A DNA stretch of 64,000 nt from Strix aluco (Eukaryota; Chordata; Aves; Strigiformes; Strigidae). Location of the stretch: assembly GCF_031877795.1 (NCBI RefSeq), contig NC_133932.1, forward strand, positions 137,628,841 through 137,692,840. The letters are read 5' to 3'. The position numbers and the translations under genes are program-made. Each line of letters begins with the position of its first letter. Positions within the stretch are counted from its first letter, which is position 1. The notes below the pieces were generated by a model, which was not told the DNA's origin, ran no database searches, and saw only the letters and a list, made by a program, of their open reading frames with translations. This document shows positions 46,701-60,115 of this stretch, piece after piece.

Positions 46701-49700
46701 GCAGTGTGACCTGACAATTGTGCTTCACCTGCCTGAGTGCCCCAGTACTTTGAAAGCTGCCTCTTTGGGATTTAGGAGATGAAGAAGTTCCTGTACAGCT
46801 GATAACTTGTTCCCCAGTGCTAAGCACTTTTTAATAGAGTTAAGTTGAAAGAGCTGCTCTGCTGCCAGGGCCAGTTACTGCAGGCCCTTAGCATGACAAT
46901 CCTTGGACACCCGAAGGGTGAGAGCTTCGTTGTAAAATAATAGACCTGGATTGGATGTTTAACTGGATTTTAGTGGTCCATACAGGTGGGTTTGGGTTTT
47001 TTTTCCCCCCCCGAGACAGTCGAGTGCTGGAGCAGGTTGTTGAGAGGGGTTTTGCAGTCCCCGTCCTGGAGTTTTTTCAAAACCTGACTGGATAAAGTCC
47101 TGAGCAAACTGGTGTGATTCTCTTAGCTGACTCTTCTTTGAGCGGGAGATTGGACTGGAGACCTCTTGAAGTTCCTTCCAACCTGAATTATTCTGTGGCT
47201 CTCAGTTTGCACGTTGTTTGTAGCTCGCTGCTCCGACCCCTACGTCCGTCTGTGCCAGTCGTGTCATACTGACATTCTCTTCTCTCCTTTGCTTTTCACG
47301 TTTAGTTGCTGAGCGTCCTCAGCACATGCTGATGAGGGTGTCGGTGGGGATCCACAAAGACGACATCGATGCTGCCATTGAAACCTACAATCTGCTCTCT
47401 GAGAGGTGGTTTACCCACGCCTCCCCCACGCTCTTCAACGCAGGCACCAACCGGCCTCAGCTCTCCAGGTACCTTTGGCTTTCAAGTTCACTCAGTGCAG
47501 AACTGGATGAAGATAAAGTTTTGGAGATCGGGTCTGTTCAAATGAGATGCTTTCACAACTTCTAAAAGTAGTAGCTGTGTTTCTGTGATTGGTTTAGGAA
47601 GTTTTGAGAAACTGCTGTCAAATTTAACCTGGTACCTAGTGTAGTCTTGGTGGAAGAATACCCAGGTTTCTGTAAGCTTCTGAAGCTAATGGAAGTGTTT
47701 ACATGGCTGAATTTTATTTAGAAGTTACTTATGTGCGTGGTCTCCTATGGATTACAAAATGAATCCTGGTAATTGTTTCCTAAAACATGCTACAAGTAGC
47801 AAGCGTAACTGATAGGATGTAAAAAACGTTTTGCTTTGCTAACCCAGGTAACAGTAATACAACTATTGCTGGTGATGTTTTCCAAAAGTATCCTTTATTC
47901 CACTTTGCAAGCTGTGGTTTTGCTTCATTTATTTGCTTTGTGTAGCATGTTAAAGAGTCAGTGTTTACCCTTGTTTTTCTGCAGCCCTGGTGAAATACTT
48001 CTTGACTTTTTTTTTGGTTTACTCTTTGTATGATAAAGCTATTTGCTTTCTTTAGCTGTTTCCTGCTGTGCATGAAGGATGACAGCATTGAGGGCATCTA
48101 CGACACTCTCAAGCAGTGTGCGCTGATCTCCAAGTCTGCTGGTGGGATTGGCCTTGCTGTGAGCTGTATCCGAGCCACGGGCAGCTACATTGCTGGGGTG
48201 AGAGTGCAGCTGGTGTTCCCAGCAGAGGTTAACCTCCTGACTTCAGGAAATGTCTGTATTTCAGTTGCCAAATCAATGCGGCTTCTACTGACTCAGTTCG
48301 AGACAGCAGTCAGCCTAGCTCAGTAGTCCTTCCCTTCGCAGTAGCCTCTAAGGCAAAAAGCTTGGTTTCCCGTGGTGTTTTGGCTTCTTAATAGACGTTC
48401 TTCCAAAAAGAGGATCTTACTCCACTGTTTGATGAGACAATTCCAACTTGGTTAGGTTAGCAGCCTGGGAACGTGCTCAGAGACTCCTGCGGGAGCCCTT
48501 TCCCTCTTTGGGTGTCTGACTGCTCAGGATCGCTGTGGGGGTGCGTTTGCTTTTCTTGTCACAGTGTTTATAACCTCTGCAAGCCTGTGGGTCACATAAC
48601 ACAGAGGAAAAGTTAGGAGGTAACTCGGGGACCCGTAGCTGATAGATACATTTTTGTCTATTTAAAAAAAACCCAGAGGGGGACGGGGCTACCAAGTAAC
48701 TGTTTGGGGTGGTGGGTTCCTCCTGCTTCAGCACAGGAGTTCTGCAGGCATAAGGCAAATGTAGGCCCATCTCTCCAGGTGGTTGCTTTTCAGTATTGAT
48801 GGTTTTCCTGTGCCTCTGCAGACAAACGGAAATTCCAATGGGCTTGTTCCGATGCTGAGGGTCTACAACAACACTGCCCGTTACGTGGATCAAGGCGGAA
48901 ACAAGGTACTGTCTTTCCGTTAAATGGGGGTCATGAAGGGGACCCCGGGTCAGAGGGAGAGGTTCCACATCTCTGAAAGACTGACCCAGTGACACATGAT
49001 TAAAATAAGGCATTTTCCCCCCTTCTGGTTGATATCCTGGTGTTCCCCTTTCACTGTGCATCAGGTCATGTCTTCAGGCTGCTGCAGGACATGCACGTTA
49101 GAGCAGCCTCTGGCCCTGGTTATTAGTCGCTCCTTGAATGCCCTATAGTGAATTAAGGTATAAGACTGTAGGAAGCTTCTGGATCCTTTGTCTTCACATA
49201 GTCCAGAGCTCAGTGACACAATAAGTAAATCAGAGATTTGTCAAGCTCCTGTTTACACAGAGGAAATATAATTTTGGTACTAAATCATGTTTATTGACAA
49301 TCCGGAACTAGTAACATGGCCCGGTTCCAGTAACCGAGAGCAAGAATAATGCAAAAAAGCATATTGAATAGCCGTAACGAGATATTGTGTGCACTCGGGA
49401 GCAGTGCAGGAGATCTTGTTTTCAAGGGTGGTTTGTTCTGATCTTGGCTATGTTTTATGTTTCAGAGACCCGGGGCTTTTGCCATCTACCTGGAGCCGTG
49501 GCATTTGGACATCTTTGAGTTTCTTGACTTAAAGAAGAACACTGGGAAAGAAGAGCAGCGAGCCAGAGACCTTTTCTTTGCCCTCTGGATTCCTGATCTC
49601 TTCATGAAGCGAGTTGAAACCAACCAGGTAGGAAGCTTGATTGGTGCAGAAGAAGGGTGTGAGTGGAGAACCAGGGCCCAGTGCTGGGAGGAGTTGGTGA

Positions 49701-52700
49701 AGGGCTGCAGAGCTGTCCTGTCAGTGAAGGAACTGCCTGAAGGAGCTGCTGCATCTTCTTTGAGAGCCAGGCTGTGCAGGCAGAGAGTGGAGCTGGAGCA
49801 CTCCAGTGGGATATGTTGCTTCAGTGCTTAATATTGCAGCCCATGACTTTTGTGCTTGTGCTGTTAATGCTAAACTTTTGCTCTGGAGTTTCCTTAAAGC
49901 ATCAAAATCTTCTCAGTAAATTGATCTTCATAGGACTGCTTGTATTTGCTTTCAGATGGGTTATATCTTGACAGCCAATCATTTCAGGGCTGCAGTTTGG
50001 TCATAAATATTCATATAATTAATTTTTAAATAAATCTGGCTAGTCTGACAAACACCTTCCCCGTGGCTGCTGGCAGAGTTGGTTCCGGGTTTTTCGGGAT
50101 GGAAATTGTAGTTGACATGTTCCTGTTCACAGCAGGATCTGCTGATGGAGTTGAATGCCTTTAATTAACAGGGTGCCTGAAGATTTTCTGTGAATATTTT
50201 TTCTTTCTTACAGGACTGGTCCCTAATGTGTCCGAATGAGTGTCCTGGCCTAGATGAGGTCTGGGGAGAGGAATTTGAGAAACTGTATGAGAGGTAAGAA
50301 AAGCAAACAGGCTTTTAAGGAGTGGTCACCCACTCCCAGAACTGCCCTTGTGTGATATCCCGGTGCCAAAGCACAGGTTTGTGGTGTTGGCTGGTCAGTG
50401 GTCAGTGAGTTCTGTTATCAGACTGGTAAGAGGGCAAAGATGGGGATGTCTGCTTCAAGCTGGGACCTGCTCAAGACAGAAGTATGTAGGAATGATTGTT
50501 TTAGCTTGTTAGAGGGAAATTCTGAAGTGATCCCCTGCTTAAAGTGGTCAATGGGTTTGTTCTGAACAGGTTGTGTAGGATCTTGTAGGGAAAAATTTCT
50601 ATTTCCTTTGGACAAGGACAGTCTTGATACCCTGCTGTTAAGCCTCTCCTGGCTAGTTCAGAGTTCACACAGGTCAGAAGTGAACAGGGTCTTGCCTGCC
50701 TGGGAACCTGATGTTGTGTTCACAGAATCCCAGAATCATCTGGTTGGAAAAGCCCTTGAAGCTCCTCCAGTCCAACCATGAACCTCACCCTGACCGTTCC
50801 CAACTCCACCAGATCCCTCAGTGCTGGGTCAGCCCGACTCTTCAACCCCTCCAGGGATGGGGACTCCCCCCCTGCCCTGGGCAGCCCATTCCAACGCCCA
50901 ACAACCCCTTCTGCAAAGAAATCCTTCCTAAGAGCCAGTCTGACCCTGCCCTGGCGCAGCTTGAGGCCATTCCCTCTTGGCCTGCCGCTGGTTCCTTGGC
51001 TCAAGAGACTCATCCCCCCTCTCTGCACCCTCCTTTCAGGGAGTTGGAGAGGGCCATGAGGTAAAAAAAGGTTAAAAAAAGTGTTAAAAATGCTTGTCTT
51101 TCCCTGGGAATTCCTAAGCAGCGTGTGCTCTGTTGCAGTTATGAGAAGCAAGGCCGCGTCCGCAGAGTGGTGAAGGCCCAGCAGCTCTGGTACGCTATCA
51201 TTGAGTCTCAGACGGAGACTGGCACACCCTACATGCTCTACAAGGACTCTTGCAACCGGAAGAGCAACCAGCAGAACTTGGGGACCATCAAATGCAGCAA
51301 CCTGTGCACAGAAATAGTGGAGTACACCAGCAAAGATGAGGTAGGTGGAGAATAGGAACCCGCAGCATTTAGGAAAGCTGTGACTGCTCCTCTGACAGCC
51401 TTCTAGAATGTGCCTGACTGTTGGCTGGGGAAGGGAATGGGGAGCCAAGAAAATTCTGGGGATGTTTTGACCCGAGTCCACTGACTCTGTATGTGGGTTT
51501 TCCCAACCCTTCCAACTCCTGTGGAGGGTTTGGTATAAAACAAGATACCCCTCAAAGCGAACCTCTGAGAGCCTGAGGGAGAAACGAGCTCTTTGCCTGG
51601 CTGGTAGCTGACGTAAGCGTCTCTTCGGCGAATGATTTAGTAAAACCATACCTCTCTTACCCCCAGACTTACATCTCAGTAACAATTCCCTCTGAGTTCC
51701 CCATGTACTACCCTAATCTTGCTGCTCCAAGGTTGTGCGATGTTTGGGCCGCAGCATTGCCAACAAAGGTGAAGGAAGGACATAGAAATGAGTTAGTGCC
51801 AGCAGAGCAGGGGGGATTTCTAGTGCGGGAAAGCTCCTGAGGCTGTTGTAACTGAACATATCTGTTCCTGCTGCCTGAGCCAGTTGTTCTTTAGCTCACA
51901 TGCTTTGGCATGTTCGTAAAATCCTGCGTAGCCTCGAAGAGGTGGAGAGCCAGCCTACCTGCCTGCGCCACACAAGAAATCTTAGCTGACTTCTTTCAAT
52001 TCTCCTGGGGTTGGAAATAATGCTAGTGTTAAAAAATGACCAAGAAAATGCCCTAATACAGCCTGGATCTCCTTGAGATCAGCTGCTGGTTCTGGCAACA
52101 CAAGAAACAGTTAGGCTTATTTTATGTAAGGGTGGCTTGCAGGCAATAGGATTGACCGGGCCAGAGAACTGAATTTTTTGTGGTAATACTGATTTCTACT
52201 GAAGCTTTTTGAACTGTTGTTACCCTTTTGACAGTTCAGAATCACAGAATCATTCAGGTTGGAAAAGCCCCTCGGGATCATCGAGTCCAACCCTCAGCCC
52301 GACTCTACAAAGTTCTCCCCTACCCCACATCCCCCAACAGCTCATCCAAACGGCCCTTAAACACACCCAGGGATGGGGACTCCACCCCCTCCCTGGGCAG
52401 CCTATTCCACTCTCTGACCACTCTTGCTGGGAAACATTTTTTCCTCATGCCCAGTCTGAACCTCCCCTGTTGCAGTTTAAAGCCGTTCCCTCTTGTTCTG
52501 TCACTAATTCCCTGGGAGAAGAGACCAGCACCAACCTCTCTACAACGTCCTTTCAGGGAGCTGTAGAGAGTGATGAGGTCTCCCCTCACCTTCTCCTCCT
52601 CACACTGAACAGTCCCAGCTCCTTCAATCTCTCCTCACAGGATTTATTCTCCAGGCCCTTCCCCAGCCTCGTTGCCCTCCTCTGCACTCGCTCCAGCCCC

Positions 52701-55700
52701 TCGAGATCTCTCTGGTATTGAGGTGCCCAAAACTGGACACAACCCTCCAGGTGTGGCCTCACCAGTGCAGAGCACAGGGGGACTGTCACCTCCCTGCTTC
52801 TGCTGGTCACACTATTGCTGATCCAAGCCAGGATGCCGTTGGCTTTCTTGGCCACCTGGGCACACTGCTGGCTCATGTCCAGCTGCTTGTCAATTAGCTC
52901 ATGGCATAGCAATGACAAATGCGTTTTTCCAGCCTTGCAGGTTGCTTGATCCTTGGTTTCCATATAGTTTGGACAGAGAGCGTGCTGTGGCGCTGAGGCT
53001 GGGGGGGTTTGGCTGGGCTGTCCTGGCGTGCCTGCTTTCCCTGTGTTTCCCCCACAGGTTGCGGTTTGTAATTTGGCTTCTATAGCCCTGAACATGTACG
53101 TCACTCCAGAGCACACCTACGATTTCAAGAAGCTAGCCGAAGTCACCAAAGTTATTGTCCGAAACCTGAACAAAATCATTGATATTAACTACTACCCCGT
53201 GCCAGAGGTGAGCGCCACGTTGGTGTGGGGCTGTGGGCGCGCTGAGAGAGTTGGGAGTTCCCTTAACTACCTGTTTGCAGATGTGACTCGTTGTTAGGGG
53301 CTTCTTGAGCCTCAACCCAGAACGGTTCCTTCGTGAAGCAGTTGTAGAAAAAGCCTCCCCTGGAGATGGCTCTGCAGCTGGAATTTTTTCCTGCGTGAGG
53401 ATTTCCACAAAGCACAGAACAGCACTAGGAACAGAGTGGCAAGTGGGACAGAGAGAAGGATCCTGGAGACATTCCAGGGAGGAGTCACTCATGCTTGTTG
53501 GTTTTAGGCGTTTTGGGGAGGGTGCGTGGACTGCTTTCCGGAGGGAAAGCGGGAGGGGGGTTGGTGGTTGCTGAGGAGGAATGGCAGCAGGGTTTGTTGC
53601 ATTGCGAGAACACAGAAAGGGAAGCAGCGGAGCTGGGTGCTGGAGGAGGAAATGAGCACATGCCCAAAGTGTGAACCCAAAGCTGATGAGGATCAGATTT
53701 TTCTAGCATGCACAATTTGAATGCGTGAGTTTTTAAATGTCTTCACAGGCCTGGTCTTTTTTTTTTTTCTTTTTAAGATGATGCTTAGTGTTCATTTTTA
53801 AATCATGGCTCCCTCTGTGTGTCAGGTTGAGCAATTACAATCAGTGATTGCTTCTAACTAACTTCATCTGGGTCCTCAAATCACAGAATCCCTGCCCCAC
53901 CGAGCAGCAAACGGTGGGGAAGGTGGCAGAATTGGAAGGGGGGGTAGTTGCAGCACAGTGGTTGGCCCAGTGGTACGGATGGAAATTCCTCGCAGGGGTC
54001 CTTTCCAACCTTATTTATTTTGATTCGATGTAGTTCTGCTAAAGGTGATTATTCTCTGCTTGAATGCAGGCTGAACGCTCCAACAGGCGCCACCGTCCCA
54101 TCGGCATTGGCGTGCAGGGCCTGGCGGACGCTTTCATCCTGATGCGATACCCCTTTGAAAGTCCCGAGGCCCAGCGCTTGAACCAGCAGATCTTTGAGAC
54201 CATTTATTACGGTGCTCTGGAAGCCAGCTGTGAACTCGCCAAGGAGCAGGGGCCGTACGAAACCTATGAGGGGTCTCCGGTCAGCAAAGGAGTAAGTACA
54301 GGAGCTGTCCTGTGCCAGCGCTGCGGGGAGCAGATGGTGCGACCGTGCCTGGTCCTTGCTACAGAAGGAGAGGTGTGACTGGAACACCTCAGGCTGATGG
54401 TGTTGCTGCAGCACAAATGGTGCTGGAGTTTTCCTCCATCATTTGGCTTCTTAAGCACAGTAAGAAAAGCATAAGTTAAACTGAGGTGCAGGGAGTAACA
54501 GAAGAAAAGCAAGACTGGCCTGTGCTGGCTGTCCCCTTTAGCGCAGTTAAAAGATTTGTGAGATCATGATGCGGGAGCTTCGCTGAGGCTGAATTGTAGA
54601 GAACAGTCAACAGGAATAACAGGTCAATTTGCAATGTGATCTATAAAATGCGGAGAAAAGAGCTCCCTGTCTAATTTGGACTACGCCTGTGTTCTTCAGG
54701 TTCTCCAGTACGACATGTGGAATGTCACCCCGTCCGAGCTTTGGGACTGGAAGGCTTTAAAGGAGAAGATTGCTAAGTGAGTAGTCTTGCACGGTTTGTA
54801 TTAGATGTGAAATACACTCGGTGTGTTCTGAGTGACTAAAAAGATACGGCATGAGTGTGAAAAATGGCCCTATGTGTTTCCCCCCCCCCCCCAGTAAATC
54901 TTTCTTTAAGAGTGTTTTGCGGATGGCTTGCTTTCCTTTTTCTTCTTACAAGCCAGAGGGCAGCCACCCCCCTGACTCCAGCTCTTATTTCACCTTGGAT
55001 GCATCAGCAGAACGGTTTGTGTTCCTGTTACACAAATGTAGTGATGAGTGAGGCAGAGTCAGCCGGGCACTGACAGGGAAGAGCAGCGGAGCCTTGAACA
55101 TCCTGAAGGCAGGAATCGTTAAAACGTGAAGTGCCAGTAATGAACTTGCTCAATTTGTGTGGGTTTGATTTTTAAATTTAGTAAATCTGTCTGCTGTCTG
55201 TGTATGGAGGGGCCTCAGGCTCTTCACGGGCTGCTCGTTCTGGTTTTGCCCAAGTGCTGTGGAGTGCCTGACAGATTTGCACCCTTTCTCATGGCTGGAG
55301 AATTTGGGAAAGCCTCTGATTAAAGATAAAACCAGCAAAGACTTGATTTATGCTTCCGTGTTGACCCACGTTACAAGTTTAGCGTAGCTTCCCTTTTTTT
55401 ACTGCGGGTAATCTGAGGGTTTGCAGGTGACCCTGAGGAGGTGGGATTTCTGAGCGCGTGAGCTGAGCGTTCCTTGTACGGGCCCTCTCGGCTCTTTAGC
55501 ACAGTTTATACCGTCTGCAGTCTTGGGTCTTCTGTCTCATCTCATTTGGTTGAAGCTTTCTAACTCATGACTGTTGTCACTAGATACGGGGTCAGAAACA
55601 GCCTTCTCCTTTCTCCCATGCCAACTGCTTCTACAGCTCAGATCCTGGGCAACAACGAATCCATTGAGCCCTACACCAGTAACATCTACACACGCAGAGT

Positions 55701-58700
55701 TCTCTCGGGAGAGTTTCAGGTAAGCGAGGCAGCTGTGGGAAAGAATTTTTCTGTTTTCACCTCTTTGATGACTCTCACTGCTAAGAAAGAAGGTGGAGGC
55801 CCCACACTCGGTTCGTTCAGGTGTTTATGTCGGAGGCCAGAAGCGCCGAGGGGAACACCTACCCTGGAATATGCAAAACTGTGAAGAAGTGCTGCTTTTG
55901 TCTGGAAAAAAACCTTCATGAGGCCTTGTGGTGGTTTGACCTTGGCTAAATGTCAGCTACACACCAAGTTGCTCTATCACTTCCCCCCACACACACACTT
56001 TTTTCTCAACAGGGCAAAAAGGGGGAAAGAAAATAAGGTAGGCTGACCTGCAGGAATAACTGTTAAATGAGTGAGGAATAGGGAAATTACTGAGGGAAGA
56101 TGAAGAGCATGGTGCTGCTCTGCCCAGTCCTGAGGAAACAGCTGTGTGTGAAGTGCTAAGAGATGGGAGGAGGTCATGTAAAAGCTGCTCAGATGCAGAG
56201 GGGTTTAGGAAAGAGTATGAAACAATTTGAGTTCTGGAGGCTGGAGTTAGCAGAGCCCTCTGAGGCGAGGGGAATAGCTGCCTTAGGGAAAAGCGCATAA
56301 AAAAGAGAAACGTAAGAAATTTCAAGAGTTATGGTTCTTGAGTTAAGGCCAAAGTGTCAGTTTATTAATTCTCTGAAATCTTTGATGGAACCGTAAACAC
56401 TTTTTGCATCCATGAGCTGTCATTTGTTTTCAGCTTCCTTTTTTCTAAGATTATCCAAAGTGATTTTGATGATCCACTCCTTTACAGCTAAAGCTTAAAC
56501 CACTGAAATGATTGTTCTTATTTTTGATAGGTTTTATTTTTTGTCTTGGACATAGAACATTAACGCTGCATAATGGTTTGTAGATACGCAAGTTGTTACC
56601 AATGTATTTTTAAAAAAAGTTTTACAACTGAAGAGCATCTTTTACATTAGAGAAAATAGTCATTAAATGGAAACTGTTTATTTGGATACAAGCCCTCAGT
56701 GTTCAGGAGACGTGTTAGTAAGTCACTGACATATGGATGTGATCGCTGTTTCTTTGACCAGATTTGGTTTCTGTGGAGTGCGTGAGAAGGGAAGATAAAT
56801 TTTGTCCTAGTAATACTGTAGTGACTCATAAATAAATGGAGAAAGCACTCCATTTCCCCCGACCGTGGGGTCAGATCAGGCATGTGTGGTGGGGTCAGAA
56901 CAACAGGGTTATTACCTGCTCCTCTGTGTAGGGCTGCTGGACAGGTACCCCCAGTCCCAGCAAGCAAAACTTCACTGGTTTTTCTTCCCAAATAAACAGC
57001 CTGCACCTATTTTGTTCTTTCCCTTTTGACCCCAATCTCGATGATTGTTTACACCCATGTTTAGTAATTCAGGTGGTGGTGAGTGGCCCTGGTAAGCCAC
57101 GCTCTCTCCCTTTCACATCTTCTGGCATTCCTCACGCAGGGGAGTTCCACACACTCCCCGTTCTCACTTGTAACGCCCAGGAATTCGGCCGTTCCTGTCC
57201 TGCTCGTTCGGGCCCAGGCTGGCGTCAGCCCAGCCCTCTGTTGTCTGCAGGGGCCAGCAGCATCTCACACGTGCCCCGTTGGGTTGGTTTAAGCTCGCGC
57301 CCAGCCTGGTCGTTTCTGACTGAAGGGTGAGAGCGTGTCAGTGCTGTGCAGGGTCGTCTTTAACCATTTCAAAACCTGCGCCCCTTGGGGTGGATTTGCC
57401 TCCTCTAGGATGCTGTGTCTGCCTTGAGCAGGGCGCCTGGCTCAGCAGAGTATGGACAGTGCTTTCATTCTTTGGCCTTTGACCCTTACAGGTTGTGAAT
57501 CCCCACCTGCTGAAAGATCTCACAGAGAGGAGCCTGTGGAACGAGGAGATGAAAAACCAAATCATCGCCCACAATGGCTCTATCCAGGTACGCGTGAGAA
57601 AACCAGGAGAACAGCGCAGGGGTTCCTGGGGGGCTGCCCTGTGTGGGAGGGACTCAGCTGGCCTGGGGAGGAAGAGCTGCGACGTGAGGCGTTTCCCTTA
57701 GAAGTGTGGGGGCACGTGTTTGATCTTGGCAGTGATTTGCTCCTGCTGGAGCTTTCCATGTGACAGAGAAGCCCAGTGGAAACGTGCTGCTAATTATTGC
57801 AGGAACAAATACCGAGTCAGGCTGCTTTACTTCAGGCAGGTTCTGCAAATTGCTTGGGTTCTCATTTATCATGAAGATTATCAAGGGGTAGTTTTGTAGT
57901 GGGGAGTCAGCCTGGGGCGGGCTGAGTGTATGACGTCCAGATCCAGCAGTTACGTGTGGAAGAGTCAGTGTGGGATGAATCCTTTAAGCTGTGGAGTTCG
58001 AAATGCTGCTGCAACTCTTGCACGTGGCATCATGCACACTAGCAAAGCGCATCCCCCTCGTCATGAAGCTCGAAGGGGTACTAGCTGCTGGACTGCTTTT
58101 TGTAAGACCTCACAACTCTTTAGGGCGAAGCAGTAACGGTCTGTTTGCAAACAGCTTTTTCTCTCAGATTCCCCTGAAGGAGCTGTCCTGTTTCAGCAGG
58201 TTTCTTTGTGCTTGGGTGCTTTCAGATGCTTGGATTCAGTGACAGAGTTCAGCTGCAAAAAGCCTTAGTCCTAGTCAGGATTGCTGAAGTCTTAGCAGTT
58301 GGTGAAGCGTTTGATTTTATAAATATCAACATTTGGGCAGTCAGTGGTTACGCCGCACAGCAAAACTTTCCCTGTGCCTTTCAGAACATACCCGAGATTC
58401 CCGATGACCTGAAGCAGCTCTACAAGACAGTGTGGGAGATCTCCCAGAAAACCATCCTCAGGATGGCAGCAGACAGAGGCGCTTTCATCGACCAGAGCCA
58501 GTCTCTCAACATCCACATTGCTGAGCCCAACTACGGCAAACTCACCAGCATGCACTTCTACGGCTGGAAGCAGGTCTGTGCGCGGGGCCGGGGGCTCGTT
58601 CAGAGCACAGAGCCAACGGGGCTGCTCCCTTCTGGCCTGACAAGTTGGTCTCACCCGTTCTTGGAAGGGGAAAGGGCTGTTTCCTTCCATAAACCTGCTG

Positions 58701-59072
58701 TTACTAGGGGAACGCCTCTCTGGAGCGCTAAAGCTGCGGATGTGGGTAGCATTGCTCCGTTAATCCTGGCTACTAGACACGAGCGTGCAGCCAGTGCAGT
58801 GGAGGGGGTGGCCTTGGTGGCTCGCTTTGGCTGTGCCGCTTGCCCAGCCCGCGGCTCTTAACGCTCGTGCTTCTGCTCTGCAGGGTCTGAAGACCGGCAT
58901 GTACTACCTAAGGACAAAACCAGCTGCCAACCCCATCCAGTTCACCCTGAACAAAGAGAAGCTCCGGGAGCGGGAGAAAGCCTCCAAGGAAGAGGAAGAG
59001 AAGGAGAGGAACAAAGCAGCCATGGTGTGCTCCCTGGAGAACCGGGAGGAGTGTATGATGTGCGGCTCCTAA
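40766..59072 (+). CDS. RRM1: Ribonucleoside-diphosphate reductase large subunit, complete, 19 exons
   Basis: Exons: 40766-40784, 41797-41885, 43599-43776, 44270-44370, 45035-45094, 46378-46417, 47306-47468, 48056-48197, 48822-48905, 49466-49627, 50214-50293, 51139-51340, 53058-53207, 54070-54291, 54700-54776, 55584-55719, 57492-57587, 58385-58573, 58884-59072. They sum to 2379 nt, 792 residues, the human length, with GT/AG and correct phase throughout. The enzyme reduces ribonucleoside diphosphates to dNDPs with RRM2 or RRM2B in the cytosol. The N-terminal ATP cone (from MHVVKRDGRQER) gives overall allosteric control; D226 lies in the specificity site. Catalytic residues fall at their human numbers: C218, N427, C429, E431, C444, Y737, Y738 and the C-terminal pair C787/C790 (CMMCGS). 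Residue 222 is Cys, where I recall Ser in human (SSCFLLSMKDD). No damage seen. Confidence 0.97.
40899..41240 (+). repeat. Minisatellite in RRM1 intron 1
   Basis: About five degenerate repeats of 55-85 bases, each containing a form of CTCATGGCACTGAGTGTG followed by GGGA(C/T)(G/A)GGA and CCCCTCTGCTTTG. The open frames across it are repeat artefacts. Confidence 0.85.
47020..47206 (+). mobile_element. Old CR1 3' fragment in RRM1 intron 6
   Basis: Plus-oriented. Recognisable by GAGATTGGACTGGAGACCTC, CCTTCCAACCTGAATTATTC and the TTCTGTGGCTCT end, at lower similarity than the CR1s of the array, so older. Confidence 0.75.
50720..51062 (-). mobile_element. CR1 fragment in RRM1 intron 11
   Basis: Minus-oriented 3' end of a CR1 very similar to fragment a of the array, ending within GGAGAGGGCCATGAGG. 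It lies between exons 11 and 12 and does not touch splice sites. Confidence 0.92.
52238..52891 (-). mobile_element. CR1 fragment in RRM1 intron 12
   Basis: Minus-oriented, very similar to fragment b of the array, with its 3' end at the left (AGAATCACAGAATCATTCAG). On the minus strand it carries the C-terminal end of the CR1 reverse-transcriptase protein; about 170 bases lie between it and exon 13. Confidence 0.92.
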
Positions 59073-60115
59073 CGCAGCCCCCCCGCAGCGCCGGCAAAGC
59101 CTCCCCCACCCCGGCTGGAGTCCTCCGAAGATAGAAGCACCCGGTCTAACTCTGGGACGTAGAGGTTTGCTGGGACTGCGGCAGCAGAGGGGGGCACAGT
59201 GGGGGTTGTAGCTTCCCCGGCCGGCTGGGGCTGGTGCACAGGTATGGTAGGGTGCATAACAAGTTTGTATATCGCTTTAGTAGCTGGGCTTCTGGAAAAC
59301 TTAAGTGCTCTTGAATGGTCTTACGTTGAACCCTGTAGGCAGGACTTCTGAGCAGAGAGGGTCAGTGCTAATGCCACTTACCTTAGAGCTCTGTCTGGGG
59401 ACTTCAGGCAATTCTTTTCATTTAATAACGACTGTTACTCGTGTCTTCAGAGAAAGAAGCAGACCTGACTAGTATCTTTTCCTTTGCTGTGATAAGACAT
59501 CAGGAAATCATCCCTCGGCTAAGTGTGTGGTGCACTCGCTGGGCTGTCTGTCACAGCAAAGGAGCAATTTCTGTTAAGCTTGGGAAGCTGGAGTCTGCAC
59601 ACATCTGCCAGTGAGACCCTTCTCCCACCACTGCTACTGTGTCCCCTCCTCCTCCCTTTCCAAAAAGCTTTTTAAGGGAGCAGACTGATGGCAGGTGCAT
59701 TGTTACCTGGAGAGTTCATCTTCTCCACCCAGCCTGGCAGGGCAGAGCCTTGGTAAATATTCCTTCTCAGTTCAGACCAGGAAATGCTGCAGTGCATTTT
59801 ATTCTGTACTAAAAACCTGCTCTAATTTATCAATCAGTTTTCTGGTAATGGGCTTCCATGCTGTCCTTGGCCGGAAAGCCACCTGAAGTGCACACACCAT
59901 CTTTTTTTTTTTCCCCAAGAGTTGCATTTATCCACCCCAGCTAGTTATTTGATCTTTTAAAAATACATTTTTACTGTTCTATGTTCTTAACTCCTTACTC
60001 AAATGTGATGGGGCTCCATCATCCAGTTCTTAAATATTTATTGAACTCATGTACCATACAACTAACCCTTCAATCCAGCCAAACTCAATAAAATGTGGAA
60101 TGTTGAAGGAATGAG
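59073..60115 (+). other. RRM1: RRM1 3' untranslated region
   Basis: From the stop codon to shortly after the first canonical AATAAA (60087-60092), in an AT-rich context followed by a G/T-rich stretch (GAGTGGTGGTACTTTGGG) that fits a downstream element. No other feature was recognised. Confidence 0.75.
60087..60092 (+). promoter_or_regulatory. RRM1: Poly(A) signal of RRM1
   Basis: AATAAA about 1 kb after the stop codon, followed within 40 bases by a G/T-rich stretch. Confidence 0.75.

Noticed and set aside
53940-54030. Possible very old CR1 tail in RRM1 intron 13
   Set aside because: Only about 50 bases (CAGGGGTCCTTTCCAACCTT and neighbours) resemble a CR1 3' end, too little to call.
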